Assembly (NCBI GenBank): GCA_031282465.1
Contig: JAITDR010000096.1
Coordinates: 1 to 21,355, forward strand
DNA from: Desulfovibrio sp.
Lineage (GTDB): Bacteria > Desulfobacterota > Desulfovibrionia > Desulfovibrionales > Desulfovibrionaceae
Direction: 5' to 3'
Length of the DNA stretch: 21,355 nucleotides
The notes under the pieces were generated by a model. That model was not told the DNA's origin. It worked only from the letters and a program-made list of their open reading frames with translations, and did no database searches. Positions 1 to 7,158 of this stretch are shown here, piece by piece. Numbering within the stretch: position 1 is the stretch's first letter; each line of letters begins with the position of its first letter. A program made the translations under genes and the position numbers.

Positions 1-974
1 GTAAAGGCGGGAAACCACGCGCCCCTGGCCACGCCGATCTTTTCATTGGCGGCGGCTACACGCCGTTCCGCCGCGACGATATCCGGCCTGCGCCGCAGCA
101 GGGCCGAAGGCAGTTCCCCGGGCAGGACCGGGATGCGGTCCGTCAAAGGGGCGCGCGGCAGATCGAACGACGAAGGGCTTTGCCCGCACAACACGGCAAT
201 GCCGTGTTCCAGTTCCGCCCGTTCCCGTTCCAGGGCCGCAAGTTGTGCCTGCGCGTCCGCCAGTTGGGCGCGGGCCTGCTCAAGGTCCATCCGGGTAACC
301 ATGCCGCCGCGGTATTGGCTGTCCGTCAGGGCTGCAGCCCGTTTATATGCCTCAATGGTCGATTCGTAGAGTTCCCGGCGACTGTCCAGAGTGCGCATCT
401 GCACATAGCACAAGGCCAGATCGGACTGCGTGAGCAGACGCGCGGCGGCGAAATCCGCTGCAGCCGCTTCGGCTTCTGCTCCGGCCGCCTCATAGGCGGG
501 CAGGGCGTTCCAAAAACTTATTTCCCAGGAGGCTTGCGGACCGCCGGAATAACGCCCGAAGGCGCGCATGTTTTCTCCACCCGAGCGTGGTGCGGACGCC
601 TGCGCGGCAAAGACGGGGAACAGGGCGGAACGGGCGAGGTCGGCGGCAGCCGCGGCCCCGCGCAACGCGGCGGCGGACGCCGCCAAGGTCTGGTTGGCCC
701 CGTTCAAACGCCGCATCAGGTCGTCCAGAACGGGGTCCTCAAAGATTGCCCACCAACGGCCGGGGAGTCGGACACCGGGCTGCAGGCCCGGTTGTCCGCC
801 GGTTTCCTTGTAAGCCGCCGGCATTCCTCCCGGTACGGAGGGCGCGGTATATTCCGGGCTGAGGTTGATGCAGGCGCCGAGAACGCCGGTCAAAAGCAGG
901 CAACTGAACAGGCAGGCGGCCCGCGCCGCGTTCCACGCCCGCAAAAAAACACAAATCCCGGCCGTCAGCCGCAT
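1..974 (-). CDS. NodT-family outer membrane efflux lipoprotein (TolC-like), 3' end outside window
   Basis: Outer-membrane channel partner of a tripartite RND- or ABC-type efflux pump. I read the frame directly: it stays open from an ATG at 974 to the window edge (about 324 codons; the family is usually about 450-500 aa, so the C-terminus is missing). The N-terminus has a hydrophobic stretch ending in a lipobox, L32-G33-A34-C35, so it should be a lipoprotein. Mature residues show the NodT hallmark W-W-x-x-F-x-D-P-x-L-D near residue 80, and near the window edge LPSALLRRRPDI followed by A-E-R-R-V-A-A-A-N-E-K-I-G-V-A. GAGGCA lies just upstream of the ATG. The start overlaps the 3' end of roo by 10 nt, which suggests translational coupling. 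The inner-membrane pump and adaptor would be expected beyond the window. The family call is secure; the substrate is unknown. Confidence 0.88.
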   Translation of the reverse strand, partial: MRLTAGICVFLRAWNAARAACLFSCLLLTGVLGACINLSPEYTAPSVPGGMPAAYKETGGQPGLQPGVRLPGRWWAIFEDPVLDDLMRRLNGANQTLAASAAALRGAAAAADLARSALFPVFAAQASAPRSGGENMRAFGRYSGGPQASWEISFWNALPAYEAAGAEAEAAAADFAAARLLTQSDLALCYVQMRTLDSRRELYESTIEAYKRAAALTDSQYRGGMVTRMDLEQARAQLADAQAQLAALERERAELEHGIAVLCGQSPSSFDLPRAPLTDRIPVLPGELPSALLRRRPDIVAAERRVAAANEKIGVARGAWFPAF

Positions 975-2176
975 TTTGCCTCAAGCGCCCGGCCCAGAGT
1001 CAGACCCAGGGCAAAGCACTGTTCCAGGCTTTCGGCATCGGGCACGAATTTGACCTTGACCGGCTCCGCCGGCAATTCAAAGCCCATGCCGGCAAGCTGT
1101 TCGCTGATGATTTTTACGCATTCGCCCGACCAGCCGAAGGAGCCGAACGCGCCGCCCAAGCGGTTTTGCGGGCGCAATCCCTTCATATATGTCAAGAAGC
1201 CTGCGACAAAGGGCAAAATGCCGTTGTTGTGCGTGGGCGAGCCCACCACGACCAGTCCGCAACGGGCGACTTCACTCATCACCGCGCTGTGGTGGTTTTC
1301 CTTGAGGCTCATGATGCGCGACGGCACACCCGCCCTTCCGAGTCCTTCGGCTATGGAATAGGCCATGGCCTCCGTGCTGTGCCACATGGTGTCGTAGACG
1401 ATGACCGCGCGTTTCTGCGGCTTCTGCTCGGCAAAGCGCCTGTACGTTTCCAGAGCGAATCCCGTGTTTTGCCTGCCCCTAAAAATAAGTCCGTGATCCG
1501 GGGCAATCATATCTATGTCCAGCCCCATTGTCTTGACCTGATCCAGCACTTTCAGCACCTGAGGTGAATAGGGCAGCACAATGTTGTTATAGTATTCGCT
1601 CATGGCGCTCAACAGGATTTCGCTGTTGATTTCGTCGGTGAAGCGCTCGGAAGAAGCGATATTCTGGCCGAAAGCATCGTTGCTGAACAGCAGCGTGTCC
1701 TCGGGGATATAGGAGAACATGCTGTCGGGCCAGTGCAGCATGCGCGTTTCAAGAAAATGCACGCTGCGTTTGCCGAGACTGATCACGTCGCCGCTCTTCA
1801 CGACCTTGAGCGGCCAGTCTTTCCATGCCCGGAAGTGGCCTTCCACGGCCTTCAGTCCCATAGGTGAGCAGAACACGGTTTCCGGTCGGCAGGCCTTGAT
1901 GAATATCGGCAATGCGCCTGCGTGGTCCGCTTCCACATGGTTAATCACCAGGTAGTCGATTTCTTCGGGGTTGACGACGGAAGCGAGGCGTTCCAGGGAA
2001 ACACGCGCGTCGGCGTGCTTGACCGTATCGAAAACAGTCTTCTTTTCGTCCAGAATCACATAGTTGTTGTACGTTGTTCCCCGCGGGGAAAGGGAATAGC
2101 CGTGAAAGTTGCGACTCTGATAGTCGACGGCTCCAATCCAGTACACATCTTTCTTGATTTCCAACGCTTTCAGCAT
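965..2176 (-). CDS. roo: Rubredoxin:oxygen oxidoreductase (Roo), A-type flavodiiron protein
   Basis: Cytoplasmic flavodiiron protein that reduces O2 to water (some family members reduce NO) with electrons from rubredoxin. It is 403 aa, as expected for Desulfovibrio Roo (about 402). The N-terminal metallo-beta-lactamase-like domain carries the diiron ligands H80-x-E82-x-D84-H85, then H148, D167 and H228. The C-terminal flavodoxin domain starts near residue 256 with the FMN loop Y-D-T-M-W-H-S-T, followed by S-P-T-H-N-N-G and G-S-F-G-W-S-G-E. I chose the ATG at 2176 because GGAGAAAA precedes it and the protein then begins MLKALEI; an upstream in-frame ATG at 2281 would add 35 residues unlike the family and remove the intergenic hairpin. 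It follows rub and dfx in the same direction, so all three probably act together against oxygen and superoxide. Confidence 0.96.
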   Translation of the reverse strand: MLKALEIKKDVYWIGAVDYQSRNFHGYSLSPRGTTYNNYVILDEKKTVFDTVKHADARVSLERLASVVNPEEIDYLVINHVEADHAGALPIFIKACRPETVFCSPMGLKAVEGHFRAWKDWPLKVVKSGDVISLGKRSVHFLETRMLHWPDSMFSYIPEDTLLFSNDAFGQNIASSERFTDEINSEILLSAMSEYYNNIVLPYSPQVLKVLDQVKTMGLDIDMIAPDHGLIFRGRQNTGFALETYRRFAEQKPQKRAVIVYDTMWHSTEAMAYSIAEGLGRAGVPSRIMSLKENHHSAVMSEVARCGLVVVGSPTHNNGILPFVAGFLTYMKGLRPQNRLGGAFGSFGWSGECVKIISEQLAGMGFELPAEPVKVKFVPDAESLEQCFALGLTLGRALEAKCG

Positions 2177-2226
2177 ACAGCTTTTCTCCGCTCTGCCGCA
2201 TGTTTCCGGTCCCGTAAAACCGCAAA

Positions 2227-2251
2227 GGCTCCCCACATCCGGCGGGGAGCC
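2227..2251 (-). terminator. Hairpin between rub and roo; partial terminator or RNA processing/stability element
   Basis: An 8-bp perfect inverted repeat, GGCTCCCC and GGGGAGCC, with a 9-nt loop. Reading leftward it is followed by TTTGCGGTTTTACG, a broken T-rich tract. It lies after the rub stop codon and before the roo ribosome binding site. The broken T-tract argues for a leaky terminator or a processing/stability stem rather than a full stop. That would make the small abundant rubredoxin in excess over Roo. Confidence 0.5.
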
Positions 2252-2299
2252 CGGTGTGACGACCGAAGCGCCCATGCTCAAGGCAAGGGGTATTCGGCC

Positions 2300-2455
2300 T
2301 TATTCAGGTTCAAAATCGGATTTGCCCGCTCCACAGACGGGGCAGACCCAGTCGTCGGGGATATCGGCGAACGCCGTGCCCGGCTTGATGCCGCCGTCGG
2401 GATCGCCTTCAGCGGGGTCGTAGACGTACCCGCAAAGTGTACATACGTATTTCAT
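2300..2455 (-). CDS. rub: Rubredoxin
   Basis: Small cytoplasmic one-iron electron carrier, 51 aa, which is the normal rubredoxin length. The iron is held by four cysteines in two knuckles: C5-T-L-C8-G-Y and C38-P-V-C41-G. The region between has the family features Y-D-P-x-x-G-D and G-I-x-P-G-T-x-F-x-D-I-P-D-D-W. AGAGGAAAA lies a few bases upstream of the ATG at 2455. It sits between dfx and roo and is the expected electron donor to both Roo and the superoxide reductase. Confidence 0.97.
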   Translation of the reverse strand: MKYVCTLCGYVYDPAEGDPDGGIKPGTAFADIPDDWVCPVCGAGKSDFEPE

Positions 2456-2559
2456 CGGATTTTCCTCTCAAAGAGCGGCTGGTGTAGTGCAACGTTGTAT
2501 TTTTACGCCCCCGGACCCCCTCATCGGGGTTGATGCGAAAATGTATACGTTACACGGCA

Positions 2560-2943
2560 CTAGACTTCGGCCTTCCAGTGACCGTGAAGGTTACAGTATT
2601 CGCGGGCGAAGACGTTTTTCGCGTCCGCGATGTTGAATGTCGCCTCGGGAGCGTCGCCCGGCTTGAAAAAGCGGGTATAGGACACACCGTCGGCCACGAG
2701 TTCCACCCATTGGATGAAATGTTTTTCTTCCATGGGGTGCGCGACCGAGCCGACTTTCACCGTGTAGCCGCCGGGAGTTTTTTCGATGACCGGGACATGT
2801 TTTTCCCTCGCGGCGTCCGTAACGCCTTCGCGCAGGAGTTTCATAGGCTGCCCGCAACAGGCGGTTTCACCGTCGCCGGCGTGTACAACTTCCACCATAT
2901 TGCCGCACTGGTCACACTTGTAGACTTCAAGAAACTTTGCCAT
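2560..2943 (-). CDS. dfx: Desulfoferrodoxin (two-iron superoxide reductase)
   Basis: Reduces superoxide to hydrogen peroxide without releasing O2, a standard defence in anaerobes. It is 127 aa, full family length. The N-terminal desulforedoxin-like domain has the Fe(S-Cys)4 site C10-x-x-C13 and C29-C30. The catalytic domain has E47-K48-H49, H69, H75, C117 and H120, the (His)4-Cys centre II. AAGGAGA precedes the ATG at 2943. It is the first gene of the minus-strand operon dfx-rub-roo. Possible promoter elements upstream are TATAAC with CGGACA 16 nt further out, but this is a weak match. Also known as rbo or 2Fe-SOR. Confidence 0.97.
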   Translation of the reverse strand: MAKFLEVYKCDQCGNMVEVVHAGDGETACCGQPMKLLREGVTDAAREKHVPVIEKTPGGYTVKVGSVAHPMEEKHFIQWVELVADGVSYTRFFKPGDAPEATFNIADAKNVFAREYCNLHGHWKAEV

Positions 2944-3328
2944 ATTCGTTCTCCTTGCTGGTTATAATCCGCATCAGATCCCTGTCCGCCGGTTGACTCC
3001 GCTCTATGCGGCAGTCGGACACATTCGGGAGCGTCTCATCAGGCTCCTGCCCGCCGGGGGACGGCGTACCGACCGGCATGCCCTTCCTGAAAGAAGGGGG
3101 TTTCCGAAAAAGAAATCATGAAAAACTGCATGTCGCCGGGCCGCGCGCCCATGTGCTTGTCGGGCCGGCAAACAGTAACGCTTATCGTATACTTTTGCAC
3201 ACGGGCTTGCAAGCGCAATTTGCGACCCGCAGGGCGCGGAAACAGGCAGGCTTGCCTCGGCGCCGGGTTTCGGCGTATCCATCAGCCTGTACACGACGGC
3301 AACAGAGTAAACGGCGTGGAGAAACGCT
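2944..3328. other. Intergenic region upstream of dfx and of a small plus-strand ORF
   Basis: About 385 nt with no convincing gene. The left edge should carry the leftward dfx promoter. CCCTTC and GAAGGG at 3081-3098 form a 6-bp stem with a 6-nt loop and only a T3 after it, so I do not call a terminator. No tRNA, riboswitch or direct repeat was seen. Confidence 0.5.
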
Positions 3329-3535
3329 ATGCGGGAACGGCGGTCCCTCCCGGCTTCTGTCCGTACGCTGCTTTGGGGCGCACGGCGTTTGACGCTTTTT
3401 TTGCGCGCCCTGTATGCCGATCTCCGGCGCGGGCAGGCCCGGCCGAAGTGTCCGCACTGCGCCGGCGTGCGTTGTCTCGGACTTTGCGGGCTGCTGGGGG
3501 AGCGGACGCAGCCCGACGGGAAACGTGACGCGTAG
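3329..3535 (+). CDS. Small Cys-rich hypothetical protein
   Basis: A 68-aa ORF I do not recognise. In its favour, GGAG is placed 7 nt before the ATG and about three quarters of third codon positions are G or C, like the neighbouring genes. The protein is basic, with a moderately hydrophobic N-terminal half (L14 to Y29) and a four-cysteine cluster C-P-H-C, then C-L-G-L-C, at residues 41-53, which could bind zinc or iron. It is convergent with the aconitase-family gene, whose stop lies 83 nt away. The GC-rich sequence gives long chance ORFs in several frames here, so homology is needed to be sure it is real. Confidence 0.42.
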   Translation: MRERRSLPASVRTLLWGARRLTLFLRALYADLRRGQARPKCPHCAGVRCLGLCGLLGERTQPDGKRDA

Positions 3536-3618
3536 TTCCCGGAGTTGCTTGTTTGGAGTCCGTTTGAATGCCGAAAGCCTGCCCGCCTTACAGTATCCTG
3601 CCGCGCGGGAGGCGCACA

Positions 3619-5976
3619 TTACTCCTGCCTGTTGTAGTGATTGATCAGGCAACCGTCGAGAATGATGCTCCGTTCGTCTTCAGTCAGGTTTTTTAAGCTC
3701 AGCGTGAAATTTTCGGCGCGCAGTTCTCCGTCCTCAGCCCGGACCAGCAAGGCCGGAATGTCCTCCCTGCCCCGCGCGACGGCCTCGCGGATGCCCGGCA
3801 ACACCAGATAATCACCCACACGCAGCCGCTCCGCCTGAGCCGCGTTTACGACAAAAGGCAGCATGCCCCAGTTGACAAGGTTGGAGCGGTAGCGCTTTGT
3901 GGCGTATTCCAAAGCAAGATTCGCCCATCCGCCCAGCACTTTCTGCGAAGACGCCGCCTGCTCGCGCGCCGACCCGTCTCCGGGTTTTACGGCAAACAGC
4001 GCGGAACCGAAGCCCGTGCGGGCCGCAGCGTCATCGCGGGCCAATGCACTGCCTGCCTCGCCGCAGGCCGCGCCCAGGGTGCGGACAAGCTCCCGCACCG
4101 CCGGGTCAAACGGGTTTTCCCTGCGGCGCTGTTCCGGCGCCGCCGCTGCCTTCGCCCTGCCCACATAGCCGGGGTCTTTGCGGGAAAGGGTAAATTCCGC
4201 CAATTTCAATGGGTTGGAGCGCAGGGAAGAGGTTTCCCCGGACGGAATCAGTTCGTCCGTCGTGGTCACAGGGTCGGTGATGACGGACGCCATGCGCAGG
4301 ATGAGGTGCTCCGGCAAGGCAGGCATGGGAGGCCAGTCCGCTATGTTCGGGCCGAGCACCAGGGGGCGGTCGGGCTCCGGCGCGCCGAAGCCGTTGTAAA
4401 CGCGGCGTTTGTAAATGCCCGGGTCGAAGCTGTAGTCGGGATGGATGCGCGGTTCCAGACGTTCCCGGTCCAGTTCCGCAGCCGAGGTCAAACGTCCGCC
4501 TGCCGCCGCGGTGGCGGCTATGGACCGGGCGTCCATCAGGGCCACGGCGGCAAGCTGCCCGCCGGCCGGACTGGAGCCTTCGCGGTTCGGGAAATTGCGG
4601 GTGGTGTGCCGCAGGGACAAAGCCCCGTCGGCCGGAGTATCGCCCGCGCCGAAGCAGGGGCCGCAGAACGCGCTCCTGAGCACGGCGCCGGCGGCAGTGA
4701 GCGTCGCTGCTGCACCGCAGCGCATCAGGGCCAGGGACTGCGGCGCGCTCGCCGGATACACGGCGAGCGTGAAGTCCGGCCCGCCCGTTCCCTTGCCGTC
4801 CACAATCGCCGCGGCCGCGACGATGTTTTCAAAGGAGCCCCCCGCGCAGCCCGCAATCACGCCCTGGTCGGCCCACAAGCGGCCGTCGCGCACCTTGCCG
4901 CACAAGTTCAGCTTCGGACCGCCCCTGCCGAACAGCGCCTCCGCTTCCCGTTCCACGAGACGCAGGATGTCGCGCGGCTCGCTGTTCATTTCGGCGATGG
5001 TCCGGATGTTGCTCGGGTGGAACGGCAGGGCTATCATCGGCTCTATGCCGCCGAGGTCCACCCGGATCAGCCCGTCGTAGGCGGCGTCGTCCCCGGGCGC
5101 GAGGGGAGCGAAATCCCCGGACCGGCCGTGCAGGGCCAGATATTCGCGCACCGCGTCGTCCGTTGCCCATACGGAAGACAAACAGGCGGTTTCCGTGGTC
5201 ATGACGTCTATGCCGCAACGGTATTCCACAGAAAGCCTCGCCAGGCCGGATCCGAAAAATTCCATGACGCTGTTTTTCACGAAGCCGTTGTTGAACACGG
5301 CCCCTATAAGCGCCAGAGCCACATCCTGCGGGCCGACGCCCGGCCTCGGCGCGCCCTCAAGCCGCACGCCGACGACCCTCGGCGGAGGCAGATCGTAGGT
5401 TTTGCCGAGCAGTTGCTTGACCAGTTCCGGCCCCCCCTCGCCTATGCCCATGACGCCCAGCGCGCCGTAGCGGGTATGGCTGTCCGAGCCCAAAATCATG
5501 CCGCCGCATACGGTCATCATTTCACGGACATACTGATGAATGACCGCGAGATGCGGGGGCACGAAAATACCGCCGTATCTGCGCGCGGCGGACAGCCCGA
5601 AAACATGGTCGTCCTCGTTGATGGTCCCGCCCACCGCGCACAGGCTGTTGTGACAGTTGGTCAGCACATAGGGCATGGGGAACTCGCGCAGGCCGCCGGC
5701 CCGCGCCGTCTGAACAATGCCCACGTAGGTGATGTCGTGCGAAGCCAAGGCATCGAAACGCAGGCGCAGCAAGGCCGCCTCGCCGCCGGGTTCTCCTCCC
5801 TCGGGATGCATCTCAGCGGGCCGGCCGGCGGCTTGCCGATTGTGTGCCGCCAGAATGCGGGCGGTTATCGTTCCCCGGCGCGCGGCCGCCCTGTCGATGT
5901 CCAGCGCCTCGGCCTCGGCCGCGCTCAGGATGACGCCTTTGCGCAACACTACGGGTTCGTTGATGAGCCGGATCAC
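3619..5976 (-). CDS. Aconitase-family hydratase (divergent, YbhJ-like), likely citrate/isocitrate isomerase
   Basis: Expected to convert citrate to isocitrate via cis-aconitate with a [4Fe-4S] cluster. It is 785 aa from a GTG at 5976 that overlaps the icd stop (GTGA) and has AGGGGCG just upstream; an ATG at 6012 lies inside icd and has no support. Cluster cysteines are C377 (in A-G-C-A-G-G-S), C438 and C441 (C-G-P-C). The G-S-D-S-H-T motif is at 163-168, and R460/R465 match the substrate arginines in R-N-F-x-x-R. The C-terminal swivel domain has R-S-N-L-V-N-W-G-M-L-P. The usual S-S-R of that domain is S676-S677-Q678 here, so one active-site arginine seems replaced by glutamine. I recall this type as the YbhJ branch, whose E. 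coli member lacks shown aconitase activity. Context strongly suggests aconitase activity. Confidence 0.85.
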   Translation of the reverse strand: MIRLINEPVVLRKGVILSAAEAEALDIDRAAARRGTITARILAAHNRQAAGRPAEMHPEGGEPGGEAALLRLRFDALASHDITYVGIVQTARAGGLREFPMPYVLTNCHNSLCAVGGTINEDDHVFGLSAARRYGGIFVPPHLAVIHQYVREMMTVCGGMILGSDSHTRYGALGVMGIGEGGPELVKQLLGKTYDLPPPRVVGVRLEGAPRPGVGPQDVALALIGAVFNNGFVKNSVMEFFGSGLARLSVEYRCGIDVMTTETACLSSVWATDDAVREYLALHGRSGDFAPLAPGDDAAYDGLIRVDLGGIEPMIALPFHPSNIRTIAEMNSEPRDILRLVEREAEALFGRGGPKLNLCGKVRDGRLWADQGVIAGCAGGSFENIVAAAAIVDGKGTGGPDFTLAVYPASAPQSLALMRCGAAATLTAAGAVLRSAFCGPCFGAGDTPADGALSLRHTTRNFPNREGSSPAGGQLAAVALMDARSIAATAAAGGRLTSAAELDRERLEPRIHPDYSFDPGIYKRRVYNGFGAPEPDRPLVLGPNIADWPPMPALPEHLILRMASVITDPVTTTDELIPSGETSSLRSNPLKLAEFTLSRKDPGYVGRAKAAAAPEQRRRENPFDPAVRELVRTLGAACGEAGSALARDDAAARTGFGSALFAVKPGDGSAREQAASSQKVLGGWANLALEYATKRYRSNLVNWGMLPFVVNAAQAERLRVGDYLVLPGIREAVARGREDIPALLVRAEDGELRAENFTLSLKNLTEDERSIILDGCLINHYNRQE

Positions 5977-7112
5977 AGGTTCGCCCCTACAATATCGCCG
6001 AAGGCGGCGCAACCGACCGTTTTCGCGCCGGGAACCTGCGTCGCGAGATCCGCGGTCACGCTTTCGGCGGCGATGCTCTTTTCCAGGGCGGCGCGGATGC
6101 GTCCGGCCGCCTTCGGCACGCCGAGATGCTCCAGCAGCATGGCTCCGCAGAGCATCAGGCTGCCGGGGTTGGCCCTGTCTTTGCCTGCGATGTCCGGCGC
6201 CGTGCCGTGCGTCGCTTCAAAAAACGCCAGGCTGTCGGACATGTTGACGCCGGGCGCAAGGCCCAGGCCGCCGACCTGCGCGGCCAGGGCATCGGAAAGA
6301 TAGTCGCCGTTCAGGTTGGAGGCCGCCAGCACCCTGTGCTGTTCCGGGCGCAGAAGTATTTCCTGGAACATGGCGTCGGCGATGCGGTCTTTGACCACCA
6401 GCCTGCCGGGTTCGGGGTTGCTTTCCGTGCAGGTTTGCCCGGCGAACTCGCGCGCCGCCAGCTCGTAACCCCAGCGGCGAAAGGCTCCCTCGGTGTATTT
6501 CATGATATTGCCCTTGTGCACCAGGGTCAGGCTGCCGAGCCCCCGGTCCAGGGCGTAACGCAGGGCGCGGCGTATGAGCCGCACGGAAGCGTATTCCGAC
6601 ATCGGCTTGATACCTGCGGCCTCGTCGCCGCGCAGGGACGTCGCGCCGAGTTCCTCGCGCAGAAAGGCAATCAGCCTGCGGGCCTCGGGGCTGCCGGCCG
6701 CGTATTCGATGCCGGCGTACACGTCTTCCGTATTCTCGCGGAAGACGACGATATCCACCCGCTCGGGATGTCTGACCGGGCTTTCGATCCCCGGAAAATG
6801 CCGCACCGGCCTGATGCAGGCGTACAGGTCGAGCGCCTGCCGCAAAGCCACATTCAGACTGCGCATGCCGGCGCCCACGGGCGTGCCGAGCGGGCCTTTC
6901 ACGGCGACATCGGCCTGCGACAGGGTGCGCAGTACAGACTCGGGCAAAGGACTGCCCGTTTCAGCCACGGCCTTTTCCCCTGCAGGAAGTTCGACCCAGT
7001 CCAGAGTCGGGCCGGATTCCAGGCGCAGGGCCGCGTCGATGACCGGGCGCGCGGCCCGCCAGATTTCCGGGCCTACGCCGTCGCCTTCAATCCAATATAC
7101 TGTTTTTCGCAT
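5973..7112 (-). CDS. icd: Isocitrate dehydrogenase, probably NAD+-dependent
   Basis: Oxidative decarboxylation of isocitrate to 2-oxoglutarate. It is 379 aa from an ATG at 7112 preceded by GAAGAAGG; a longer reading to 7250 overlaps the upstream gene and adds nothing family-like. Isocitrate-binding features are S85 in R-S-L-N, R91, R101, R125, Y132 in R-E-N-T-E-D-V-Y-A-G-I-E-Y, and K200. The cofactor loop is T-H-G-T-A-P-D307-I308-A-G-K-D-R-A314-N-P. E. coli NADP-IDH has K344, Y345 and V351 there; D/I/A is the pattern of NAD-specific IDHs. Its other NADP contacts, Y391 and R395, are A354 and T358 here. It lies between the Re-citrate-synthase-like gene (46-nt gap) and the aconitase-family gene (4-nt overlap). 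Confidence 0.95.
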   Translation of the reverse strand: MRKTVYWIEGDGVGPEIWRAARPVIDAALRLESGPTLDWVELPAGEKAVAETGSPLPESVLRTLSQADVAVKGPLGTPVGAGMRSLNVALRQALDLYACIRPVRHFPGIESPVRHPERVDIVVFRENTEDVYAGIEYAAGSPEARRLIAFLREELGATSLRGDEAAGIKPMSEYASVRLIRRALRYALDRGLGSLTLVHKGNIMKYTEGAFRRWGYELAAREFAGQTCTESNPEPGRLVVKDRIADAMFQEILLRPEQHRVLAASNLNGDYLSDALAAQVGGLGLAPGVNMSDSLAFFEATHGTAPDIAGKDRANPGSLMLCGAMLLEHLGVPKAAGRIRAALEKSIAAESVTADLATQVPGAKTVGCAAFGDIVGANL

Positions 7113-7158
7113 GGAGCCTTCTTCATTAGATACTTTTTGTGGGGCCCCGACATACTTT

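Noticed and set aside
180..1361. Long plus-strand open frame across the NodT and roo genes
   Set aside because: It is antisense to two well-supported minus-strand genes, encodes an Arg/Pro/Gly-rich product with no motifs, and is a by-product of high GC.
2505..2530. ACCCC/GGGGT stem between dfx and rub
   Set aside because: Five base pairs only, no T-tract on the transcribed strand; probably chance in GC-rich DNA.
3081..3098. CCCTTC/GAAGGG hairpin
   Set aside because: Short stem, only three T residues after it and no gene ending just upstream, so a terminator is not supported.
3118..3528. Alternative 136-codon plus-strand frame overlapping the small Cys-rich ORF
   Set aside because: No usable ribosome binding site, Arg/Ala/Pro-rich and motif-free; the 68-aa frame is better supported.
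4306..6303. 665-codon plus-strand open frame opposite the aconitase-family gene
   Set aside because: Antisense to a gene with clear cluster cysteines and active-site motifs; the translation is compositionally odd and motif-free.
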